The translations under genes were made by a program, and so were the position numbers. From Cyclospora cayetanensis (Eukaryota > Apicomplexa > Conoidasida > Eucoccidiorida > Eimeriidae): a stretch of DNA of 64,000 nucleotides. Under the pieces are notes generated by a model. The model worked only from the letters and a program-made list of their open reading frames with translations. It did not search any database and was not told the DNA's origin. Position 1 is the first letter of the stretch. The number at the start of each line of letters is the position of its first letter. The stretch covers positions 62,001 to 126,000 of the forward strand of contig NW_020312058.1 of assembly GCF_002999335.1 (NCBI RefSeq). Direction: 5' to 3'. Shown one piece after another: positions 1-11,200 of the stretch.

Positions 1-1008
1 CTGATGAGATATATAGGTAGTCAGGCCAAATGGTCAATTCTCTACTGATTCTTTGTTTAATAGAACTATTGAAGTATACAGGCTCAAGTGTAGTTTTTGC
101 CCAATACAGCCATAAAAGAAGCCATACAAGGGGCAGTAGTGATGTAGGATTGGAAACCCTCACTGTAGTCATCTTCCTTATGGGAATACTAAATGCTCCA
201 AGCGTCAGGGCACGATGAAATAAGAACCTCTAAAAGAGGGAAATATAAGGTGGTCCTCCGGTTATATCTCGTATGTCTGTTGCGTACTGCCGTGTTGCCC
301 CGTGCATCGGCACCTATAGCCTTTAGACCTATCCACTCTAAGGTTATCTGTCAGTGTTGCAGCATATGTGTTGCTCGTAGACCCCAAACAAGTGGGTAGG
401 GACCTGGAGTGCATATACGATGCGCTGACTCATGGGACTTTAGGCTGTAGGTACAGGCCCATATAGGTCTTACTAACAACACCATCCTGTCCTGTAATTT
501 TCATTCGAGTTGTTCGAGGGCTGGAGTGTTGCCACAGTTACGTACACATCCCAAATCCTCCGCAGTTTAGCTTTCCTGGCTTCGACTGTAAGTAATTCTC
601 CATTCGAGAAGAAATAAAACAGAGATTATTTCAAGCTTTGCCTTTGCTGGTCAAATTAGAGTGCTCAGATAGCGGGGGCAGGGGATCTTCCATTCCCTTC
701 TCTCAGACGGGGCCCCGAAGCAAAAGTGGATTCCGGTGCCTCCGGAGTTCAGGTCACCTAGTCCCTCTAAGTAGATTTGCTCGTAGGTATTCCAAAACAG
801 TTTTTTTGTAAAGGCTTCCTGAGCGTCGGACTCAAGGCCACCTGAGGAACTTCGCGGGAGTAGGTAAATCCCGGTAAGCTTGGGGGGCCACCACACCAGC
901 GGTTTAACTAGTATTCACCCCTACTCTGTGACACCACACTGCCCAGCTCTCCACAGAGAGACTCTAGGCAGCTTATAGTGAGGACGCAAAGCAGCCAACT
1001 GGCTGATT
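1..1008. other. Gene-free left end
   Basis: Only short open frames of ordinary composition occur here, with no splice-bounded coding block, RNA gene or simple repeat that I can recognise. It probably holds the 5' flank and promoter of the polymerase gene that follows. No clear promoter element is visible. Confidence 0.5.
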
Positions 1009-4000
1009 GTGCCAACGTTCTCCCGAATAATTGTAAAGCGGAATTTCTTAATACCCAGCCGTGCACTCAGTGAGTTGCCATGCTCCCATGCTCATGCGAC
1101 CCCAAGGGCATCTGTGTCTATGGAGGAGGGACTAATTAGGGTCTCACATGGGGCGCTCGCTGACTGCCGTGACCCTCAAGGAACCCACCCCCATGGTGGA
1201 CCAGTGGGAAGTTCCCTGCAGCAGTGCTGGTTCTCCGCTCGCTGCATTGCACACATAGACGCGGATTGCTTTTACGCTCAAGTAGAAGAACTATCTGATC
1301 CATCCTTGCGGTTTCGACTCTTAGCTGTGAGACAAAAGCACACCGTGGTCACCTGCAGCCTTCGCACTCGGGCGGCTCTCGGCAACATAAAAGGTATCTC
1401 CGTCGCGAGTGCTCTGCGCCGCTGCCCCGCACTCTGCATTGTTAATGGAGAAGATCTCACCAAATACCGCAGAGTATCCGATAGGCTACTGCAGCTGCTG
1501 CAGGGGCAGCCCTGGCGCGGTGTACCAACAGTGCTCTCCTCTAGAGGTACACCAGAGAGGACAGAAGCCTCCACTGAGATCCAGTGCTGCTGCTGCCGCC
1601 AGTTTACCGAAGCAGCACGATCGGAATGGTGTGATGCTGCTGCGGCAGTCGCAGCGGACTCGGCTGCGGCTCCACGACCTGTGCAACGTCTGGGCCTTGA
1701 CGATTTTTTTTTGGATATCTCAGAAGCCTCTCGCGCAGTTGCAGGATCTCTCTTGCGCATCATGTACCAGGTCTCTCATCAGCTTTGTGCCTTCGTGTCA
1801 GATGGGGGATGCGCAGAGGGATCTGGTTGCAGCTGCTCTCTGCGGCTAGTCATTACCCCTCCACAGAAACAGCCTAGGGCGTCTGGAGTGTTCCTGCCAC
1901 CCAGTGCGCTGCGGTGTCGCCGCTGCAGCCGCTGCAGTGGAAGGCTGCAGCAGCCTATGGACTCCGGAACAACTATCTCTCCGCCTTTCTCAGCAGCGCA
2001 TGCGGAGCTTGCGGGAGCCCCCTCCAGCAGCTGCTGCTGTGAGTGGGAGCTCTCTTGCCCCGCCTTTGTGTATGATGTCAAGGGAGAGGCATCATCTGCA
2101 ATGTGTCACGGGAAAAGGAGAAGTTCCGACAGCGCGGAGAGGCTGTTGAGCGAGCCACTTGCTTTGAAGCCTCTTCTTGCCTCGGTGTATAACAACGTCC
2201 TCCTGGAGGAGGAGCTTTCGGAAAGCCCTGCTGGTGAACGCAGCTCCGCGAAGTCAAGAAAGCACCAGCAGAGGCAGGAACAGGGGCCTACACGTCAGCG
2301 GCTCATCGGACTGGCTGCAGCAATCGACGATACGATCGAGGCCTCCAGGTGGCCAAGTTGCGCTGAAAAATGTCGGCAGCACCAGCAGCCACAACAAAAG
2401 CAGCTGCAGCAGCATACACCTGGCGCATCAGTGTGCTTATCCGCCTCAAACGAGTGCACTTGTGGTGTACAGAGGCTGTTACTAGTAGTGGCTGCCCATC
2501 TGACTGAGGCGATGCGGGGACTCATTTTCTCAACCTTTGGGGGCCTCACGACTACCGGCGGTGCGCTTGCAGCCATCTTTTTTGTAGCACAGGCTTATTG
2601 TACTCTGCACGGATATCGTCAAGAAGCTGTGTAGGACATGTGGGGGTGTCTCTTGACAGTTTACGGCTGGGGCACGAAACACTTAGTTCCGCTTTCTAGA
2701 GCTTTCTGAGTCCGGAGGATATGGTTGAGCATGTCTCAGGTATTTGCAGCAACAAGACGCTGGCTAAGATGGTTTCTAAGGAGCATAAACCTAGCCAGCA
2801 GACGTTGTTGCTCAGAGAGCACCGCAGGCGCTTTTTAGCCAACAAAGCGCTCCGTTCTCTCCCTGGCATTGGTGAGCATCACGATGTTCTCTCTCAACGT
2901 ACTGGCTCCTGTCCTCTCTTTTGCTTCTGCTTGTTATCATATCCCTGCCCAATATACAAGGTGCTGCTGTAGTTACGGCTTTTCAACGATGCTCGACCCG
3001 CTTGCTATGCTCGTTAACTTCGTGTCCTTCCTGATGGCATCATGTGCAATGCGCTTAGGTGCTGCTACGGCTCGGCGTTTGGCTGCTGCCAAAGTGAATA
3101 CCTGCAAAGAGCTCTTGGCCCTATCGACCAGCGATCTTGCATGTGTCTTGTCTACAGCCGTCTCCTCTCTTTCCAGTGCATCTTCGAAGCTCCCCCAGCA
3201 GCAGCGGAAGGGGCTCCAGACATTAGGCCTGTCCTCTCCAGGTGTATGCACACCATCAGAAACCGCCGTAGCCCATGCAAAGCGGTTGATGCTAGCTTGC
3301 TCGGGAGACGAGGCCGAGGCGGTGGAAGCGACGTCCGGGGCACCAAAGACTGTGACTGCAGAAGATTCCTATGCCGCACGGCCCATCATCACTTGGAGCT
3401 TTTTAACGCAAGAACTCAAGAGACTCCTTGGGCGGCTGCTACTGCGGCACGAAGAGACAACCAGTCGCTCGGGCCTCGTTGCGTCGTCGTTGCGTGTATC
3501 TGTAGGGTGCGCCTGTGGCAGATTGTGTGTTCTTCAGGATAACCCCGGGTTCGATGGTCCTTTTGGCGCTCAATGCATGAACATACACCTATGAGTGCCG
3601 CTGTAAGACGGTTGTTGCTGCGGTTCCAATTGCCATTCCTATCGAAACTGCAACGTTGTTTTTTGTTTTCTGCTGCAGCCTTAGAAGTCATTTTCACCGG
3701 TCTAGCCGCTCTACATTGCTGCCAGCGGATATTCGACATTTGCTGGGGAGTTATTCTCCCCGCAAGGGTCCGCTACCGCGTCAAGCCCTAAATGCTCTCC
3801 CTCCCAAGCTGGAATTCCCTGATGGGGAGGAAGGCACTGCGGAGAATACGTCTGCGCATCATGTTGAGTGCCTAGGACAGGAACAATGTACAAAGCACCT
3901 TCAGCACTTTGAGAATCCTCTGCACACCGCACTGTCAGCGCTGGCCCTTCAACTCTTTGGGAAGGTTTTTGAAGTCCCCGTTGGGTCGAGCGCAAGGCCC

Positions 4001-5065
4001 TTGAGTGATATCAGCGTCCTAAGCATTACCTTCGCGGGCTTCTCGCCTCAAGGTACTCGTATGGCAGATGTGCGGGAGACACGCAGAAAAAGCGGAGACA
4101 GTCCACGTACTATTAAAGATTTCTTTTGCCAGCACGCTGTAACCAAACGGCAACAGAGAGAACTCGATTACAATGAGTCATGCAGCGCCTGCTCGCCACA
4201 TTCATTAAGGCATCCCAAAGGAACTGAGTTGCTTACAGTGGAGCCGACATGTGAGGGGAGACAGAGCGTTGGATCTGAGGGTGAGGAAGCGTTTGCCAGA
4301 GCAGACAAAAGTCCCAGAGGGGCTTCCTCCGAGATCTCACTTAGCCTCAACTGCCGCGCTTGGAAAACTCAGGAAGACGAAGGGGATGGCGACTGCCAAC
4401 AGGAGGAAATAACAAGAGCTTCTGGTCCATGTGCCACGGTTTTACACCGCAATAAAATTGAGATCATCAGTATCTCCTCTCGTGAGTCGTCTCCGAATTC
4501 TCGTGGATCCTTGTCCTCTTCACCCACTGACGAATGCGAGGGGTGTATGAACAATAAGGCCACCAAATCAAATGCAGTAGGAACCCCCGTAGGCTGCCAC
4601 ACAGGCGACGAGGTGGTGGCGGTAGGGAGGCGTCTGTCAGCTTCATCCCAGTGCGAGGCCTCAGGCTACCAATTAGAGCAGCCCCTGCCATGTACTGACC
4701 AAGAGAATAGAGGCTTGCATAAGCACGAATCAACGAAGGTAAATGCTCAGAGAGGAGTAAATACACGCCGAATAATGAGGCAGCCGATGTCTGAACACCG
4801 ACCAGCAGGTTTCAAAGTGCAAAGAGCTTTCACACGGGAAAATGCAAGTGAGAGAGCCTCAGAAATATCCCCCAAAGTATCGTGGGGCTGCCTAGACTGC
4901 GAGCCAGCTCGCTTTCCGGCCAGTACACATAAGGGAAACAAGCGACCGCCTCTACGGAACGACGAAGCGGCAAGTCAGAGAAAAGCGGGGCGAAAAAGCG
5001 GGGTATCGAAGCCACCTGTGAACCTGACTCATTTTTTCCCGTTTACGTCGCCAAAGAAAGACTAG
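1009..5065 (+). CDS. Y-family translesion DNA polymerase, Pol iota-like
   Basis: Four exons fit in phase: 1009-2560, 2740-2871, 3059-3506 and 3679-5065. Together they give 1173 codons (1172 aa) ending in TAG. The palm starts with HIDADCFYAQVEEL (Asp84, Asp86), and NGEDLTKYR follows. The second acidic motif is GLDDFFLDIS (Asp231-Asp232). The fingers/thumb part runs across introns as a match to the Pol iota order: TEAMRG, then SNKTLAKMVSKEHKPSQQT, then SLPGIG, then a second helix-hairpin-helix and a little-finger domain. The family inserts nucleotides opposite damaged bases in the nucleus. The protein is far longer than human Pol iota because of low-complexity insertions at about residues 165-215 and 240-460 and a long disordered C-terminus. 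That tail has two PIP-box-like motifs, TIKDFF and LTHFF. Met1 is the first in frame; a later Met near 1120 is also possible. Pol kappa or eta are less good matches. Confidence 0.85.
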
Positions 5066-6667
5066 AAGCACTGGAAAACTGTATGGATTGAGGTGGCAGC
5101 AAACGTTTTGGTCTCTACCCGCAGCGCTTTATATGCTTGTTTTAATTCATCGGGTCCTCACAGTGCCTAGTCCTAAGATCAGGATACACACCTCTCTCCC
5201 GTAGCACATGTTGAGCGGGGTTCGTTAATTCCTCGGTTGATCTATCTTTAGAGCTGACTCAGCGCTTCTACGTTTATTTTTTAGCGGCAGCTGCTGGGTA
5301 CTGATGCTGTACTTGCTAATTGCTTGTACCACGATAATGTAGGCATGTATATTTTCTGCCGCATTAGTTGTATCTGACTAGCCATTAGCAAGGATTTGAC
5401 ATGTTGGCATCCCTGTTCGTACATTTTCTTTTTTGCGGAGTGCGATAGCTCAATACAAGACGAGAGGATGTTGTGCACGTCTGCGCTAGATGCTATGTGC
5501 AACTAGATGTGCATGCTTGGGGTACTTTGAGGATGCGGTAAGGCGCACACGGGCTTGCCCTCTCCCCTGATGTCTGGAAGTCCGAAGGACGCGGGCGGGA
5601 ATTAGAGGAGGCTTTTTGAAAAACGCTATATAGCTTTCCAAGCTTGCATTGAGTCTATAGCTAATTGCTTTTCGAGCGAAAAGTTTTGATGGAATGTTCT
5701 ACTGCCCATGCTTCTACACATCACCCGTTGTGCACGATTTATTAGGGCACCCGAGTGGCTACCTGCGACAGGCCACATGGATACCCGGATGCTAAGTAAA
5801 ATATTTTCCACTGTAGCATTACTGATGTATCTTTTTCTGAGGCCGTGGTAATGCTGTCCACGAATTCGCGTGTTCAAACATCTGCAACAGGTTGGACTGA
5901 AGACCCTGTTACATTTCCATGCGCCCTCCGAGCATGTGCATACAAGGGTGCAGAAATAAAGCAGAACTTACTGTTATGATGTTAAAATTTGTTGCATGTT
6001 AATCAGACTTAGCTAATTAGCAGGGTCGCAGCTTCATCGTCACTCAGCTCTTCATGGTTTGGTCATCAGGACTCGTGCTTGCTGCTGTTGCTACATTAGG
6101 GATCTGAAGGGGATAACTACAGAGACAGTATGAACATAATAACGATATGATTCTAGCAGCCAAACCTTTATGGCTAGCTGAATTTTCAGGTGGGAGGTGG
6201 GAGGGGGGTGAATGTTTACTTCTCAATGACGGGTTCTGTAACAACTGATTAATGGTGGACCAGACAGGTGGTGAAGCAACGCTGGCATTGAAAAGAGCAA
6301 CTCCTGGCAAAACCTTAATTAAGTTTGATGTGGTGTGCTATTTGTAATGTTTTAAAGCTAGCATGGTGCCATACATATGCAAGAATTGCTCCAGCAAGTG
6401 GCATATGGTGATGCAGCCAGCACCATGGCGGCATGTCGCCAGTGACGGTGGTGGGGTGGGGGTGACTTACCTTCTCTCTTGCAGTCAGTTTCATTAAGGT
6501 ATAACTTACCCTGCTTGTTGTCTACGGTTTTTTGCTGAGAAATTTCGAGTGAACTGGCATCGTTCGAAATTCTCGGCGCTTTCTAGCGTCTCTTGTGCCT
6601 TGAGCTTTTATTACAATTCTCGGTGTTTGTCACTCTTTTACTTGGCGATTTCCTCCTTACCAACAAC
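5066..6667. other. Intergenic, no gene recognised
   Basis: Short open frames lie on both strands, but none has convincing protein composition or splice context. There are no notable repeats. The stretch joins the 3' end of the polymerase gene to the small candidate gene at 6668. Confidence 0.5.
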
Positions 6668-7448
6668 ATGTCGCGGCCCAGGAAAGATCCTATGGATCCT
6701 CTGAATTGGGAATACCGACTTCAAGACAGTTCCTTCTCCCAAGCGCGTTCAGTAGACGGCTCCCTGAGGGAATCACACTCGGTAAAGTACGCTGCAGGAT
6801 CTTATGAATACAAGTGAGCCCTGTTTACCCATTACCCAGCCCTAAGAGGTTCAAGTGGTCTGCTAGTTCTCATCCAATGCTCCGAATAATCGCTCAATCC
6901 AGGCTTTTTTGTAGTGTTTTCCCCGTGGGTGCAGGTACATTACCTTGACTAGGCAGGTAAGGCGCCTGCTGAGCCTGACGTTGACGCACGCACCCATACC
7001 CTTCTCAACACCTTTCAGTTTTCCATGACGCATAATGACATGGTCGCCTTTTTTATTTGTGCGTTATGCAGCAATACGATATCTTCCGGGAGGCGCTACG
7101 ACGGAACCCTCGTGGCTTGGTGTCTGAGCAGTATCTGCTACAGGTGCTGCATGTTCAGCAGACTCCAGGCTGGGAGCACTATTACATTTACCCGTAAGCT
7201 AATAATGACCCAAAACGGGTTCTTCGCCACAATAAATGGCCAAGTGTTAAAGCTTATGAAGGAGCTTAACAGCCGAATAACTTTAATTCACATTCCGAAC
7301 TAGGCTTTACCGTCAAGTGCATTTCTGGACAATAGTGTAATGTGTGCTCAGCATGAATCCTCACGTATTATGTCTGAGGAGGCCCAGGGCAGGCGCTTCC
7401 AACACAAAGAAAGAACTTCAAATCCTGTCAAACGCCGTGCAAGGATGA
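6668..7448 (+). CDS. Hypothetical 110-aa protein, three exons
   Basis: I do not recognise this protein. The model is 6668-6781, 7072-7193 and 7352-7448, which keeps frame throughout (333 nt with stop). Exon 1 begins MSRPRKDPMDPLNWEYRLQ and ends at TCG|GTAAAG. Exon 2 follows ATGCAG, is flanked by stops in its own frame, and reads like a folded helical segment (QYDIFREALRRNPRG, then QTPGWEHYYIYP). It ends at CC|GTAAGC. Exon 3 is the least certain and ends soon after a Lys/Glu/Leu-rich stretch. A second possible donor lies at 6816 in exon 1. The middle exon is the strongest evidence that a gene exists; the ends could be wrong. Confidence 0.42.
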
Positions 7449-8257
7449 AATTCAGCACACTGAACGAAGCGTATAGATCGAGATCATGGGAATGGCCAGA
7501 AAGTTTCACACAAATGGTATTGTGTTGGTGGATCGGATGGGCTGCTCTATGACCTACAGCAGCATTCCTTTTATACATTGCAGGTTGCCACCGTCTTTCT
7601 CACAGTCATTGTATTTCCGTGTGATCCCCAGTGTCTATTTTCCTTTTTATAGTCATGTCAAGTTGTTTTTGTCCATAATATCAAGTTGGATGCTTAGTTA
7701 TACCAAAGTTGTGGAAGCAACTTTTTGGGTCAAAGCACCCGACTGTGATTCTTTGACGAGCAGTCACCCGCATTCGCCTTTCGTGCCTCATGAGGCATAG
7801 ATTAAACCCTTACGGAGGCGAATCCGCCCGCTTTGCACACTCAAAAATTGTCACTTGTCTGTTCAGCCCCCCTGCGAAAAACTGTATTAAGCGCCCGCTT
7901 GTACATGTATCCTGCTGCAAGTATCAGCTGACATCTAAACAGGAGAGTCAACCTGAGCCTTGCTGAGGCCCTAGTTGCGTCGTAACCAAATAAGAAGCGT
8001 ACACACATTTGCCAGCCCTGTGTCACACGACAGTAGCGGCTGGATATCCGTTGGTCGCATGCATTTAGATGGCTTACAAGAGAGGGCCACTGTGTAAGCG
8101 ACGATTCTACTGCACTTCCAGGCAGCGAGCAATGTGTGTTACCCGAGTTGTACACATTGGAGCTGTGAAGCGACTGTCAAATAACCATATATACAGAATT
8201 ACAGCTTACCAAATGGAGTAGAACAGTTATTGGGGGAGAGAGCTACGCGGCGGTGGT
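7449..8257. other. Intergenic spacer between convergent genes
   Basis: The stretch lies between the small plus-strand candidate and the 3' end of the minus-strand coiled-coil gene. It is AT-rich in part, and I see no coding exon, RNA gene or repeat. Confidence 0.5.
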
Positions 8258-11200
8258 TTACGAGTCCGAGTCACTGCGGGAATACGCTAGGAAACGCCTA
8301 TGTTCAACATCGATGTACTGGTTAGCCGTAGGGCCCCTATTGGCGCGCATGTGCATTAGAATCCGCTGCCGCGGCGCAGCCGTCTCCAAGACTCCTTTAT
8401 CTGCAAGATGCTTGGGCAGCTCCTGTCCACTCTCTGTCGTGAAACTTGCAGTGGTGGGGATTGTCTCCGCAGAGCGGACTCCTGTTGGCCCTTCCGTGGG
8501 GGACACTTCGAGGCCAGACTCACTTGAACTTATGCTCGGTTTCCACCTGTCACAGCTACCCAGGTGCTCAAGGCTCATACCTGACTGCCGACGTTGCCTC
8601 AGGCTGACAACAGCATGGGGCCTCGTGGTTGGGCCATCGCTGTCGCTTGAGGAAGATGATGGAATTACAGGTTCTTGCTGCTTTGCAGGCATATCGGCAG
8701 TGTTCTTCCTAAAAATACCACTCTTTATTTGCTTGACCAGATCCAATGGATTGGGGATGTTGGGGATCATGTCTAGCAAGTCTCCAACCCGCGGACTGCT
8801 AGAGGTACTGCCAAAGCTCCGAAAAGTAGCCCCTGACGCCAAGTCGTGGATATTCAGTGCCACGGGGCTGAGTAGAATACAAACGCATGTGTGTAATCTG
8901 GCTAAGGTAGCAAATGAGGATCAGCCAAGATAACCTCATTACAGGCCACTGCACCCGCGATTGCAGTTTTCCACGCACTCAAGTGACTTCGTGTACCTTT
9001 CAATAGTCATCCAAACTCAATATGCTGCATTGACCGTGGAACGTTGCACAAAATGCTGGCAAGCCGCTATGTGTACAGAGCCAAAGGCTGTTCCTAAAGC
9101 CAGATAATTCGCCAACTCGCGGGGATAAATGCAAGGAAAGTTGTGAGGACTCACCGGTACATTTCCACTTGCCTCAGGTTCCGCCTATTGGCAAAGCAAC
9201 TGGATGTGATGCCCCCAGAATTTTGACTCGTCATGTTCTTCTCTTTTTTAAAGATGCTGAACGAAGAAAGACGTAAAAGCAAGTGCAGGAACATTCGTGC
9301 ACGCCAAGGAGGAACTACGCTGCGATCGCTCAGAACAGTGCCACTTCTGCAGCTGCAGTGTGTTAGTTCGCTCTCATAAGATCTATGACCCTGTGCGGAG
9401 TCTCGTGGGCTATATCTGTAGCCTACTTGTTTCCGAATGAGGAAAGCTTCAAGAGCTCCAGGGTGTGGCTACTGTCAGATCCATCCACAGTAGCGGCAGC
9501 AGATGGGGCCTCTTTTGGTGCCCGGCGGAGGGCCAGATGTCCCAGCCGGATGCAATCTGCTCTAGCTTTCCTTAGGGTGTCCGTCGCTCTCGTGAGGATT
9601 TCTTCCTGCACCAGGCAGTTAAGTGCATAGCGCCATTAGCCATTAAAGAGATGAAGCACCAGAAATGGCATCAGCATGCGAAGCGGAGAGGTAATTGACA
9701 CTTGAGAGGTGCAGCTGGGCAATTATTCACAAATCAGGATGATGGCTGAGACCAGTTAAATGGGGACGAGAACGGGGGGAACGAAGACAAGGACAGAGCC
9801 CCTGGTCAGCTAGCCCCCTGTTGAGCTGCCCTCCTAGTGCCACAAAAAATAATGATCCGCTCAATTATGCATATGGGGGGCAAAGAAAGAAGCAACCAGT
9901 TCACCTTCTCCATGGTGATCGCCTCGTTCAGCTCCAGCATTGTCTCTACTTGGACTCTACGATGCTGCAGCTTTTTCTGTTAATCACAGGAGCAGCAAAA
10001 CAAGCACTTCGTACAGAGTGATGAACTGCCACGGGCAGCTGCTTGATAGATTTTATTAAAGACTTTCCCTAATGCTGAATACTTCGTTGAACGATACAAC
10101 GCAAGCTGCTTCTCTGGTCTCAGAATATTGCCCCTAAATGGGGCAAATACAAAGTTGGAAGTGACAGCACATGTTGAGGTGTAGCCCTTTAATGCTTCCT
10201 CGAGCTACGGTTATTAGGCCACACAGTGGTCCGACAAGTCATAAGCAAAAAAAAGCAGCACATAAGCGCTAGTAAAACCTTAGATCAGTGAAACAAGAGG
10301 CAGTAGTATACCTACGCATATATCGAGTTCCAGCCAAATAATGACAGTGTGTAGGTTTCAACAATAAGCGATCAGCCACGGCACTCACCTCTAGGGCCTG
10401 AATTTTGGTTTCTAAGTCTCGTCGAGCGAGCGTCTGTTCATTGGCTCTCCGCAACACTTTGTCGGACGCTCTCTCCAGTTCATTATATTGTAACCGCAAG
10501 TCTTCCAGCTGTTGCCTTAGCTGCTGTGATTCAGTTGAAACGGCAGGCTGCTCCTCCCCTAGCCCCGATTCGACGTCCGTTTTGGATTCCACTGAGTTAG
10601 TCTCGACAGCAGCTGCATCAACATGTGTGTTGTGAAAGTGTCCTTTTATGTGCTCCTGGAGTTCAGCCTGCGCTTTTTCTGATTGATCCAGCTGCTGCTG
10701 AAGGCGGAAAACTTGTGCTGCGAGGATCTTGCAGTTGGCTTCATGTTCTATTGCCTTTTGTTGCGCATCGCGAAGCAAGTCCCCCTGCTGTTTCTGTTGC
10801 TGTTTTGCGTTCTCGGTCTCCTCTAATAGCTCCGTGACATGCTGTCGGTGCTTCTCCAGCTCTCTCTTCATCTCCTGAGATGCAGCCTCCTGCTCTGCCA
10901 ATTGCTGACTGTATCGCCTCAGCGTCTCTGTTACGGATGCCTCAAGCCCTGCTTCTCTTGCGGGATCCGTCTCCTTGGTTTCCCCCAGAGAAAGAAGAAC
11001 CCTCTCCAATTCTGCCTCTCGTTTGAGATATGATTCAACTTCTCTCTCTCGTTCAGCTGCGTGCTCAGAAGCAGCGGCGCATTGGGACTGCAGCTGGTCG
11101 ACGCACTGCTCCAGCCGCTGCCGATCCTTCAACGCCTCTGTCAGGGACTGCTCAGTGGCATGCAGTTGCTTTTTAACCTCCGCAGAGTGCTCTTTCTCTG

